Notes under the pieces: generated by a model
Seen by the model: the letters and a program-made list of their open reading frames with translations, nothing else
The model's database searches: none
Told to the model about the DNA's origin: nothing
Program-made: the position numbers and the translations under genes
From: Novispirillum itersonii subsp. itersonii ATCC 12639
GTDB taxonomy: Bacteria > Pseudomonadota > Alphaproteobacteria > Rhodospirillales > Rhodospirillaceae
DNA: 64,000 bases
Assembly: GCF_000381985.1 (NCBI RefSeq)
Contig: NZ_KB907351.1
Span: 31,695-95,694, forward strand
Reading direction: 5' to 3'
In this document: in pieces, positions 51,215-59,527 of the stretch
How positions within the stretch are numbered: position 1 is the stretch's first letter
Layout of the letters: each line of letters opens with the position of its first letter

Positions 51215-52099
51215 TCAGTCCGGCCAGCGACGGTGCACCCACAGCCATTGCGCCGGATTCTCCCGGATCCAGCTTTCAAGCAGCTGATTGATCCGGGTCA
51301 TGATATCGGCTTCAGAGTCATGGCTGCCCAACAGATCATCGGGCAGAAGCGGATTATGGACCGTCACCGTGAACCGTCCCGGCCCGGTCCGGACCACCTG
51401 CGTCGGTACAATCGGGCACTTGAAACGTAGGGCCAGCGCCGCCGCCGCCGGGGCCGTCATCGCCATCCGGCCAAAAAACGGCACCGGAATCCCGTCGTTC
51501 ATTTTCTGATCGACCAGCATCCCCAGATGATCCCCGTTCTTCAGCAGCTTCAGAGCCCGGCGGGCGCCATCCCGCCCTTTCGGAAGAAGCTCCCCTTTCG
51601 CCAGAGCCCGGACCTTATCATACAGCGGGGCAACCAGCGGATTATTGGGGGCCCGGAAAAACAGATGCAGCGGCACCCCTTGACGGGCCACAGCAAGGGG
51701 AGAAATCTCCCAGTTGGCGAGATGGCCTGACACCATGATTCCGGGCAGACCATCATCCCGCAGGGCATCAAGATGCTCCTGCCCATGCACGATCACCCGG
51801 CCACTGGCCGGATCAAGGATCCGGTCCATGCTCGGCATTTCCGCCGCCGAGCGCCCCAGATTGTCCCACATCTGGTGCAGGAGACTGCCGATCTCTTCCG
51901 GGGTTTTCTCCGGAAAGGCCCGCTCCAGATTCCGGCGGGCGATCCGGTGCTGTTTCAGCATCGGCCCCACCCGCGTCATCACGGCAGCCCCGATATTGGA
52001 GGCCGTATCAACCGGCATGGCCGCGAACAGCCGCCACAGACTGTTGACGGCAAACGCTTCAACACGATGGCGAAAAGAGATGGTCGGGGTCTCAGTCAT
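51215..52099 (-). CDS. Lipid A biosynthesis acyltransferase, LpxL/HtrB family
   Basis: A 294-residue inner-membrane acyltransferase that adds a secondary acyl chain to the Kdo-lipid A precursor. The catalytic HxxxxE-type motif is in SGHLANWE (about residues 124-131). LLPKGRDGARRALKLLKNGDHLGMLVDQKMNDG is typical of the family. The acyl chain and position cannot be told from sequence. It is the last gene of a minus-strand lipid A/Kdo cluster, 51 bases after lpxK. Confidence 0.9.
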   Translation of the reverse strand: MTETPTISFRHRVEAFAVNSLWRLFAAMPVDTASNIGAAVMTRVGPMLKQHRIARRNLERAFPEKTPEEIGSLLHQMWDNLGRSAAEMPSMDRILDPASGRVIVHGQEHLDALRDDGLPGIMVSGHLANWEISPLAVARQGVPLHLFFRAPNNPLVAPLYDKVRALAKGELLPKGRDGARRALKLLKNGDHLGMLVDQKMNDGIPVPFFGRMAMTAPAAAALALRFKCPIVPTQVVRTGPGRFTVTVHNPLLPDDLLGSHDSEADIMTRINQLLESWIRENPAQWLWVHRRWPD

Positions 52100-52150
52100 G
52101 GGGTTCCGGACACACTGTCAGCACAAAAAACACGCTGTTCCCCTCAGCCT

Positions 52151-53125
52151 CTACCATGATGGCAGGGCCGATGCAAAGGCACGTGACAGAACCGCCGTCA
52201 GCGCTGCCTCATCTTCCCACGCCAGACCGATGGACAACACATTAACCTGTCCCCGCTGATCTGGGGGCAGACGCACCGAGTCTTTCGCGGTCGTCACCGG
52301 GATTGCCCCCAGTTGATAGGCCTCATCAAGAATCGGCTGCACATCAGCCGGGGCGTAGGGGTAGTGATCCGCAAAGGGGTGAATCGCCACCACCTCCGCC
52401 CCCAGACGGCGCAGGGTAACAAAAAACTTCTCGGGGCGACCGATACCGGCAAAAGCCACCACCCGCTGACCGCGCAACGCCAGTGCCGACACATCCGGCA
52501 CCACCTGCGCCCGCAGCACCGGCAGACCGGACGGAACCCGGCGGGCGACACCGGCAGTATCGTCCCCGACGATCACCACCGCCGAAACCCGGTCCCAAAC
52601 CCGGCGCAACGGCTCGCGCAGCGGTCCAGCGGGAATGACCCGACGGTTACCAAAGCCGAAACCGCCATCGACAACCAGCAGGGACAGATCCTTGTGCAGG
52701 GACGGATTCTGCAGGCCATCATCCATGATGATTCCCCGCGCCCCGGCGGCCACAATCGCCTGTGCCCCAGCAGCGCGGTCACGGGCAATCCACGTCGGTG
52801 CGGCCTGCGCCAGCAACAGCGACTCATCCCCGACCTGCTGATACCCATGGGTCGCCGGATTGACCCGCAGCGGGCCGGTCTCATCACCGCCATACCCACG
52901 CAGCAGACCATGCACCCCCGGCAGGCGGCGCAGCAGGTCGAGACACACCGGGGTCTTCCCCGCCCCCCCTGCCGTCACGTTGCCGACGCAGACCACCGGA
53001 ACCGGGGCCTTCCACGGTGTCCCGCGGGACAGCCGCCATGTGGTTGCCGCGCCGTAAAGCGCCCCCAGCGGATCGAGCAAACGGGGTAACGGACCGTCAC
53101 CGCCCCACCAGAACGGCGTCTTCAT
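52151..53125 (-). CDS. lpxK: Tetraacyldisaccharide 4'-kinase
   Basis: A 324-residue kinase that phosphorylates the 4' position of the lipid A disaccharide precursor. The P-loop GNVTAGGAGKTP is at about residues 48-59, and IMDDGLQNPSLHKDLSLLVVDGGFGFGNRRVIPAGPLREP is the conserved core. Its ATG overlaps the waaA stop by 4 bases. Confidence 0.95.
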   Translation of the reverse strand: MKTPFWWGGDGPLPRLLDPLGALYGAATTWRLSRGTPWKAPVPVVCVGNVTAGGAGKTPVCLDLLRRLPGVHGLLRGYGGDETGPLRVNPATHGYQQVGDESLLLAQAAPTWIARDRAAGAQAIVAAGARGIIMDDGLQNPSLHKDLSLLVVDGGFGFGNRRVIPAGPLREPLRRVWDRVSAVVIVGDDTAGVARRVPSGLPVLRAQVVPDVSALALRGQRVVAFAGIGRPEKFFVTLRRLGAEVVAIHPFADHYPYAPADVQPILDEAYQLGAIPVTTAKDSVRLPPDQRGQVNVLSIGLAWEDEAALTAVLSRAFASALPSW

Positions 53126-54414
53126 GGCACTTCCTCCCGCAGGACCGGCAACAGCTCCGCTATCACCCGGTCAAGCACATCGGCTTCTGCCGTAGCAAAA
53201 GCCTGACCGGCCGAAACGACAGCCTGCCGCAGGGCCGGGTCGGTCAACAGACCCCGGACCGTTTCCGTCAGCGCGGTATCATCAGCAACGCTGATCGCCC
53301 CGCCACAGGCCAGAAGGCGTGGTGCCAGTTCGGGAAAATTCTGCATATGCGGGCCAAACACCACAGCCGTCCCCAGACGGGCAGCCTCAACCGGGTTCTG
53401 GCCCCCTTGCCCCACCAGCGACTTGCCAATAAAGGAGACCGGGGCCAATCGGTACAGAACCCCCAATTCACCCATAGTATCAGCCAGATATACCCCGGTC
53501 TCCGCATCCGGCAGAGTTGCGGCAGCCCCGGCCTGGGCCCGTCGGGTCAACCGGGCCCCTTGCAAAGCAGCAATAATCTCTTCTGCCCGCTGGGGATGGC
53601 GGGGGGCAATCAGCGTCAACAGTCCCGGCAGCTCAGCAGACAGAGCCTGATGCACAGCAAAAGCCACGGCCTCCTCCCCTGCATGGGTGGAGGCTGCCAG
53701 CCAGCAGGGCCGTCCCCCGATCGCCGTCCGCAGGGCTGCCAGCGCTGCCGGATCTGCCGGCAAAGCCGGGGTCGCCATCTTGATATTGCCAACACAGCGG
53801 GCCTGCCGCGCCCCAAGGGCGCGCAGACGGTCGGCATCCCCCTCTGTCTGCCCCAGACACAGGGTGAAGGGTGCCAGAAGGCTCCGGGCAAATCCCGGCG
53901 TCTTCTGCCATCGCCGGAATGACCGCTCAGACATCCGGCCATTGATCAGCACCAGCGGCACCTTGCGGCGGCCCAGCGCATGAATCAGCGTCGGCCACAG
54001 TTCACTTTCCAGCCACAGGGCCGCGTCAGGCCGCCAATGATTGAGAAAACGTCGTACCCACAGAGGATGATCAACCGGCACATACTGATGACAGACATGA
54101 GCCAGGGCCGGATCAGCCGCCAGACGGTCAGCCAGCAACGCCGCCGAGGTCACTGTCCCGGTGGTCAGGACCACCGCCCAGCCGGGGCAGACCTGCCCCA
54201 GCCGCGACAGCAGCGGCAGAATCGACAGAGACTCACCGACACTGGCCCCATGCACCCACAGCACCCGGCCTGACGGGCGTGACAGCCCGGCAAAGCCCCG
54301 CCGCTCCCGCCAGCGCCGAGGATCCTCTTTCCCCTGTGCCTGCCGCCGCCGCAGCCATAGCTCCAGCAGCGGTGTCCCCAGCATGACCAGTCCGCGATAC
54401 GCGGCGCCAATCAT
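53122..54414 (-). CDS. waaA: 3-Deoxy-D-manno-octulosonic acid transferase
   Basis: A 430-residue membrane-associated GT30 glycosyltransferase that attaches Kdo to lipid IVA. The N-terminal domain contains VLWVHGASVGESLSILPLL, with the Glu of the family active site. WLESELWPTLIHALGRRKVPLVLINGRMSERSFRRW and SFIGKSLVGQGGQNPVEAARLGTAVVFGPHMQNF complete the pattern. ATGA overlaps join it to the DUF374 gene before and lpxK after. Confidence 0.95.
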   Translation of the reverse strand: MIGAAYRGLVMLGTPLLELWLRRRQAQGKEDPRRWRERRGFAGLSRPSGRVLWVHGASVGESLSILPLLSRLGQVCPGWAVVLTTGTVTSAALLADRLAADPALAHVCHQYVPVDHPLWVRRFLNHWRPDAALWLESELWPTLIHALGRRKVPLVLINGRMSERSFRRWQKTPGFARSLLAPFTLCLGQTEGDADRLRALGARQARCVGNIKMATPALPADPAALAALRTAIGGRPCWLAASTHAGEEAVAFAVHQALSAELPGLLTLIAPRHPQRAEEIIAALQGARLTRRAQAGAAATLPDAETGVYLADTMGELGVLYRLAPVSFIGKSLVGQGGQNPVEAARLGTAVVFGPHMQNFPELAPRLLACGGAISVADDTALTETVRGLLTDPALRQAVVSAGQAFATAEADVLDRVIAELLPVLREEVP

Positions 54415-55139
54415 GACGGGGCCTTTTTACTTTTGGTGCGCGGTGGTCCCGGCGGCTCCGGCTGGGTGGGGAGATGCCCCATGCGGGCCTCGGCCTGATG
54501 GGCCAGCGCGGTCATGGCCGTTTCAATTTCCAGCCGCTTGGCTTCAATACCGGCCGCATCGAGACCCGGATCGACCATAATCGGCTCCCCCCAGAGAATC
54601 ACCCCGGAAGAAAACGGAAACGCCACCTGAAAACGGTCCCAGGACCGCAACTGCCTGCGACCACGGGAAGAATAGGCGCAGGGAAGAATAGGCACCCCGG
54701 CCAGACGGGCCATCGAGACGATCCCGTCGCTGGCCCGCATACGCGGCCCCCGGGGGCCATCAGGGGTAATCCCGACATATTCCCCGGCCTTCAAGGCCTT
54801 CAGCATCTGCCGCAGGGCCCCCGCCCCACCCTTATTGGAACTGCCTGCAGCCGCCCCCAGACCAAAATGACCGATAAGACGGGCAATAATCTGTCCGTCC
54901 CGGTGCTGAGAAATCAGCATGTGCATTTTCTTCGAGCGGTCCCAGCAATAGGGCATCATCAACAGATTCCCATGCCAGAACGACAGAATAAACGGCTTGC
55001 CTTCTGCCCACATCCGGCGCGGCAGGGCGTCATTCTCCACCGTCCAGTGGCCGGTATACCAGACCAGCCGCACGTACTGCGCCCCCAGCCAGCAGGCGAA
55101 AGCCCGTACTCCGTCACTTTTCAGCAGGCGCTTGATCAT
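54411..55139 (-). CDS. DUF374/LPLAT-family acyltransferase-like protein
   Basis: A 242-residue protein of the DUF374 group, related to lysophospholipid acyltransferases. FILSFWHGNLLMMPYCW, SQHRDGQIIARLIGHFG and TPDGPRGPRMRASDGIVSMARLAGVPILP are visible. The FWHGN motif takes the place of the HxxxxD seen in classical enzymes, so catalysis is uncertain. Position between msbA and waaA suggests a role in lipid A or lipopolysaccharide. Confidence 0.85.
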   Translation of the reverse strand: MIKRLLKSDGVRAFACWLGAQYVRLVWYTGHWTVENDALPRRMWAEGKPFILSFWHGNLLMMPYCWDRSKKMHMLISQHRDGQIIARLIGHFGLGAAAGSSNKGGAGALRQMLKALKAGEYVGITPDGPRGPRMRASDGIVSMARLAGVPILPCAYSSRGRRQLRSWDRFQVAFPFSSGVILWGEPIMVDPGLDAAGIEAKRLEIETAMTALAHQAEARMGHLPTQPEPPGPPRTKSKKAPS

Positions 55140-55167
55140 CCCTGTCCCTCAATCTGCCCTGCGGTCA

Positions 55168-57003
55168 TCACCGTCCTTCTGGCACCGCCGACTGCTCGGC
55201 GGCAAACTGCAGGGCATAAAGATGGGCATAGGCCCCGCCCAGCGCCAGAAGCTGATCGTGGGTGCCGCTTTCCACCACCCGGCCACTGTCAATGACGTGA
55301 ATAACATCGGCATGGACAACGGTGGACAGACGGTGCGCGATCACCAGCGTGGTCCGGCCTGCCATCAGGGTTTCAAGGGCACTCTGCACCTGCCGCTCGC
55401 TTTCGGTGTCCAGTGCGCTGGTCGCTTCATCCAGCAGCAGGATCGGGGCATTTTTCAGCAGGGCGCGGGCAATGGCCAGACGCTGACGCTGACCACCGGA
55501 CAGCTTCATCCCCCGCTGCCCGACCACGGTGTCATAGCCTTCCGGCAGGGCACAGATAAAGTCATGCGCCGCCGCCATCCGCGCCGCCTGCTCAATTTCC
55601 GCCTGCGACGCCCCGGGCTTGCCGAACGCAATGTTGGCCCGCACCGTATCATCAAACAGCACGACCTCCTGACTGACCAGCGCCGTCGCGGCCCGCAGCG
55701 AGGTCAGGGTCACATCGCGCACGTCCTGACCGTCAATCTCAATGATCCCGGACGACACATCGTGAAAGCGGGGGATCATATTGAGAATAGTGGTCTTACC
55801 CGCGCCGGACGGCCCGACCAGCGCCACGGTCTGCCCGGCGGCAATTTCAAGCGTTACGCCGGACAGCGCCTCGGTGCCGTCCTCATAGGAAAAGCGCACA
55901 TCCCGGAACGAGACCGCCCCGCCGGTAACCTGCAGCGGCGTGGCCTGCGGGGCTTCGACAATCCGGGTCCGGGTGTCGAGCAAGTCAAACAGGCGCTGCG
56001 CCCCGGCCAGACCTTCCTGAAGGTTGGTGTTCAGGCGGGCGAGGTTCTTCATCGGCTGATACGCCATCAGCAGGGCGGTGATAAAGCTGAAGAAGGCCCC
56101 GGTGGTGGTGGTATCGGCAATCACGCGGTAACCGCCATAAATGATCACCACTGTCACCGCCGCCCCGCCCAGGGTTTCCATGATCGGGCTGGACAGGGCG
56201 CGGGTGTTTGACCCCTTCAGGGTCAGGCGGTAGATCTCTTCTGACAGGGCATGGACCTTGGCCTCCTCATGACCCTGAAGGCCATAGGACTTCACCATGC
56301 GGATCCCCTGAAAGGACTGCTCCAGCACGGTGTTGAGCGCCCCCATCTGCTCCTGCGTATTGATGGTGACCTTGCGCATCCGCCGGCCTAGCCGGACAAT
56401 CGGATAAATCGCTACCGGAAAGACGAAAAACGCCAGCAGAGCCAGCATCCAGTCCTGATAGAACATCACGATCACCAGCGCCACCACGGTCATGGTATCC
56501 TTCCCCATACCCGTAATGGCGTTGGACACCCCGTTTCGCATCTGGTTGATGTCGACCATAAAACGCGACACCAGATTGCCGGAGCTGATCCGCCCGAAGA
56601 ATCCGGCATCCAGCGTCATCAGATGACGGAACAGCCGCTGCTGCAGGTCGGCAATGATCCGCAGGCCAACATCTGACATAACCGCTGACTGAAAGTATTC
56701 CGCCGTCCCCTTGATCGCAAAAGTCGCCAGCACTGCCAGTGCCACCGGCCACAGCAGGGTGGAGGATTTCTGGGCGAAGACCCAGTCCACCACCGGCTCC
56801 ATCAGCCAGGCGGTTGCGCCCTGCGCCGCCGCCGTTACCCCCATCAGGATCAGCGCCAGCACGATCCGCCCCAGATAGGGCCGCATGGCCTCATCGTACA
56901 GACGGCGGGTCAGGGTGGCGGTGGAACGCCGGCCAGCGTGGTCTTCGGGGCCGGGGGACGGAATGGGAGCCGGGGCAGAAGCGTCAGTCACTGGCGTTGT
57001 CAT
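55168..57003 (-). CDS. msbA: Lipid A export ABC transporter, MsbA type
   Basis: A 611-residue half-transporter with an N-terminal six-helix exporter domain (about residues 40-330) fused to an ATPase. Walker A is GPSGAGKTT, the signature [16 protein letters not shown] and Walker B ILLLDEATSALD. MsbA flips lipid A-core across the inner membrane, and the position at the head of the acyltransferase-waaA-lpxK operon supports that substrate. The start MTTPVTDA at 57003 has only a weak ribosome site, and a promoter candidate lies 23 bases upstream. Confidence 0.92.
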   Translation of the reverse strand: MTTPVTDASAPAPIPSPGPEDHAGRRSTATLTRRLYDEAMRPYLGRIVLALILMGVTAAAQGATAWLMEPVVDWVFAQKSSTLLWPVALAVLATFAIKGTAEYFQSAVMSDVGLRIIADLQQRLFRHLMTLDAGFFGRISSGNLVSRFMVDINQMRNGVSNAITGMGKDTMTVVALVIVMFYQDWMLALLAFFVFPVAIYPIVRLGRRMRKVTINTQEQMGALNTVLEQSFQGIRMVKSYGLQGHEEAKVHALSEEIYRLTLKGSNTRALSSPIMETLGGAAVTVVIIYGGYRVIADTTTTGAFFSFITALLMAYQPMKNLARLNTNLQEGLAGAQRLFDLLDTRTRIVEAPQATPLQVTGGAVSFRDVRFSYEDGTEALSGVTLEIAAGQTVALVGPSGAGKTTILNMIPRFHDVSSGIIEIDGQDVRDVTLTSLRAATALVSQEVVLFDDTVRANIAFGKPGASQAEIEQAARMAAAHDFICALPEGYDTVVGQRGMKLSGGQRQRLAIARALLKNAPILLLDEATSALDTESERQVQSALETLMAGRTTLVIAHRLSTVVHADVIHVIDSGRVVESGTHDQLLALGGAYAHLYALQFAAEQSAVPEGR

Positions 57004-57025
57004 ATCCACAGAAAAAACTGCGGGC

Positions 57026-57055
57026 ACCCTAGCACGCCCCCTGCCCAAAGGCCAA
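57026..57055 (-). promoter_or_regulatory. Candidate promoter of the msbA-lipid A operon
   Basis: On the minus strand TTGGCC (complement of 57050-57055), an 18-base spacer and TAGGGT (complement of 57026-57031). TAGGGT-like -10 elements are common in GC-rich alphaproteobacteria. Confidence 0.4.
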
Positions 57056-57190
57056 GTGTGGCCCGCCCCACAGGGTCAGGGCCGTCAGCCGGTCTCCCGC
57101 CCCAGAAGATCACCCAGATGGCAAAACCGGGTCCGATGTCGACAAACGGTGTGGCATACCGGCAGGGACAAACAGACAATCTCCGGCCAG

Positions 57191-57218
57191 AAAAAAAGCG
57201 GAGGCTTCCGCCCCCGCT
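57191..57218 (-). terminator. Rho-independent terminator of the LysM gene
   Basis: A 9-bp stem with one mismatch (57197-57205 with 57210-57218, loop TTCC) is followed on the minus strand by seven T. Confidence 0.8.
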
Positions 57219-57241
57219 CCGTGATGCTGCCTCATCCGCCG

Positions 57242-58252
57242 TTACTGGCGTGGCACAATAAACACCTGCCCCGGATAGATCAGATCCGGATCGCGGATCT
57301 GCCCTTTGTTGGCATCGTAAATCACCGTATAGGCCAGCCCGTCGCCATAGGCCCGGCGGGCCATCCGCCACAGGCTGTTGCCCTCCTGCACGACAACGCG
57401 CAGACCGTTGGGCATTCCGGCGATCTCAACCCGGGAAAACGGCAGCTCGACCCGGCCCAGAACCTTGCCTTTCTCATCCACAAGATCCGCCCGCAGCACG
57501 TGATCCCCCTTGGTGGCCTTCTGTTCCGGCTTCAGGGACCAACCGTTCCCGTCCCCGGTCTTAGTGGACCCGATGGCAGCATTATCGAGGTAGACCTGCA
57601 CCGTTCCGGGCTTGGTCGTCCGCCCGCGCAGGGACAGGGCGCCGGTTTCATCGTAATCAACACTGTCGAGGGTAATGACGCTGCCTGCCGGAATCGGGGA
57701 AACCCCTTGCAGAATGGTGCTGGTCCCGGTTTCCCGGTCGGTCCGGACCGCCAGTGTCTTGCCCCCCTTCTGCTCAGGGACCACCAGCACAACCACATCA
57801 CGGGAGTCCATCGGGGCCCCCTTGTCGTCAACGCCCCGCAGGCTCAGCTCCCGGCTGCCCGGCGGCAGAGCATGGTCGGGCAGATAAACCCATTCCCCCC
57901 GCTCATCAGCGCGGGCATGGCCGATTTCCTTCCCGGCATCGAGAATCGTCACATCAGAGCCCGGCACAGCACGACCGGCGATCACGGTGTTGCCGTCAGG
58001 ATCAATACGCACGACATCAAAGCCCGGGCCCGAAACTGTCGCCTTCGGTTTTGCCGCTTCCTTGCTGGCAGGTGGGGGAGACGCAGCCGGAGCCTGCGGC
58101 GCAGCGGGCGAGGACGGCGCTGCATCCGGAGTCTGCGGTGCCGTTCCCTCAAGGGTCAGGAGCGCCAGAATCCCGGCCCCGGCCAAGACCAAAACCCCCA
58201 GAACCATCGCCACGACCGGACGTTTCACGTCGGACTTCTCTTGTTCCGCCAA
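57242..58252 (-). CDS. LysM domain envelope protein
   Basis: A 336-residue protein with a single N-terminal membrane segment (about residues 13-35), a Pro/Ala linker and two bacterial Ig-like repeats (about 75-165 and 195-275). The repeats carry paired phrases such as GRAVPGSDVTILDAGKEIG and GRTTKPGTVQVYLDNAAIG. A C-terminal LysM module follows (VVQEGNSLWRMARRAYGDGLAYTVIYDANKGQIRDPDLIYPGQVFIVP). LysM binds peptidoglycan. Start is TTG at 58252 with AGGAG 8 bases upstream; a GTG further in is weaker. The protein likely anchors at the inner membrane and reaches the wall. Confidence 0.88.
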   Translation of the reverse strand: MAEQEKSDVKRPVVAMVLGVLVLAGAGILALLTLEGTAPQTPDAAPSSPAAPQAPAASPPPASKEAAKPKATVSGPGFDVVRIDPDGNTVIAGRAVPGSDVTILDAGKEIGHARADERGEWVYLPDHALPPGSRELSLRGVDDKGAPMDSRDVVVLVVPEQKGGKTLAVRTDRETGTSTILQGVSPIPAGSVITLDSVDYDETGALSLRGRTTKPGTVQVYLDNAAIGSTKTGDGNGWSLKPEQKATKGDHVLRADLVDEKGKVLGRVELPFSRVEIAGMPNGLRVVVQEGNSLWRMARRAYGDGLAYTVIYDANKGQIRDPDLIYPGQVFIVPRQ

Positions 58253-58412
58253 AGGAAGAACTCCTGCTGCATCATAACCGCTGTCTCAGACGGGATACTC
58301 CCGCAAATACCCGCAATCCGTGTAAGTCTTCCGGGACGCGGACCCGCCTAGGTTAGTTTATTTCCCCTGCCCTGAAAACCCGCTTGCCACACAGGCCGCC
58401 GAGGAAAGGATC

Positions 58413-59249
58413 TCAATGGCTGCGTGCGGCATAGGCCAGCAAAGTCGCCAGACCAACCGGCAGGAGGCCAAGCAGAAAAAACCACAGGGGGGAACACCAG
58501 ATTGCTTTTGGCAGTCGCCGGGCAGTAGGGCCGACAAACAGGATCAGGGACAGAACCAGCAGCGGTACCACGGTGCCCGGCCGGGATCCGGCCAGAGACT
58601 GAGCGAGCCCCAGAACGGCCCCTCCCCCGCCGTAGGCAGCGGACAACGGCAGCGGCAGACGCATCGGCCAGACCACCGTCAGTACCCCTGCCGCCGCCAT
58701 CGCCAACGCCAGACAGGGCCCGGCGACCGCCTGCGCCTCAGCCTGCAGGGCGATCAGTCCCAGACCAAGACCCAGCAGAAGAATCAACATGACGCCGTCA
58801 GCCCCACGGCCCGGCACATGGTCCGCCTTAAGGCGGGTCAGAAGACCCAGCCAGGAGACCACCAGAATCACCGCCGCGAGCACAAGCTCAATACGGGTGA
58901 CCGGCGTTCCCGGCATCCGGTCGGGGCTGCCCAGCGCCAGCCAGACACAAAGCCCGACAAAGCATACCGTGGTCAGCAGCCGGGGCCCTTTCCGCACGGC
59001 CATTGCATCAAGGATGATCCCCAGGCACAGCCCGCCAAGGGCGATGTAGGCTGTCAGCCCGAATGTCCCCTCGGGTGGAAAGTCAAACCCGGCAAACCAG
59101 CTCCAGGCTGTCAGAAACCCGATCGGTAACCCGACCCCGGCAATCCGGGCCCCGGTTCCGGCCCCGCCGATCAACCGCAGCAGAGCCGTTGACAGAACGC
59201 CGCCGCCGAAGGCCAGCAACAGGGCCAGAATATCATCCGTCCCGCTCAT
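58413..59249 (-). CDS. Polytopic membrane protein of unknown function
   Basis: A 278-residue protein that is almost entirely hydrophobic, with about nine predicted membrane helices and short loops. It begins SGTDDILALLLAFGGGVLSTALLRLIGG. There is no family signature I recognise. Glycine-rich helices such as LSAAYGGGGAVLGLAQSLAG might suggest a transport or scaffold role, but this is not assignable. The ATG at 59249 is preceded by AGGA almost directly. Longer versions starting up to 59354 lack a ribosome site. Codon use and direction match neighbours. Confidence 0.7.
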   Translation of the reverse strand: MSGTDDILALLLAFGGGVLSTALLRLIGGAGTGARIAGVGLPIGFLTAWSWFAGFDFPPEGTFGLTAYIALGGLCLGIILDAMAVRKGPRLLTTVCFVGLCVWLALGSPDRMPGTPVTRIELVLAAVILVVSWLGLLTRLKADHVPGRGADGVMLILLLGLGLGLIALQAEAQAVAGPCLALAMAAAGVLTVVWPMRLPLPLSAAYGGGGAVLGLAQSLAGSRPGTVVPLLVLSLILFVGPTARRLPKAIWCSPLWFFLLGLLPVGLATLLAYAARSH

Positions 59250-59527
59250 TTCCTGTCTCTGCTCATGCTCTGATTCTGGCCCGGCCCGGGCAATTCTGCC
59301 TGCCCGAAGGCTGTCAACGGTCGGGACAACACCCTGCGTCTCCTTAAATACCAAACACTGCGGACCAGAATACCGCAGCCGCGCCGGACAGATCCACGCC
59401 GGACAACAAACCGTACGATAGAATAGTGTTCAGCCTGAGGCCGTCCGGCCTGAAAGCGGCGGGAATTGTCGCACAGCCCCTTTTAAAGGTACACTTTGGA
59501 AAATAGAGCGGAGTTCCCGGCCAGACC

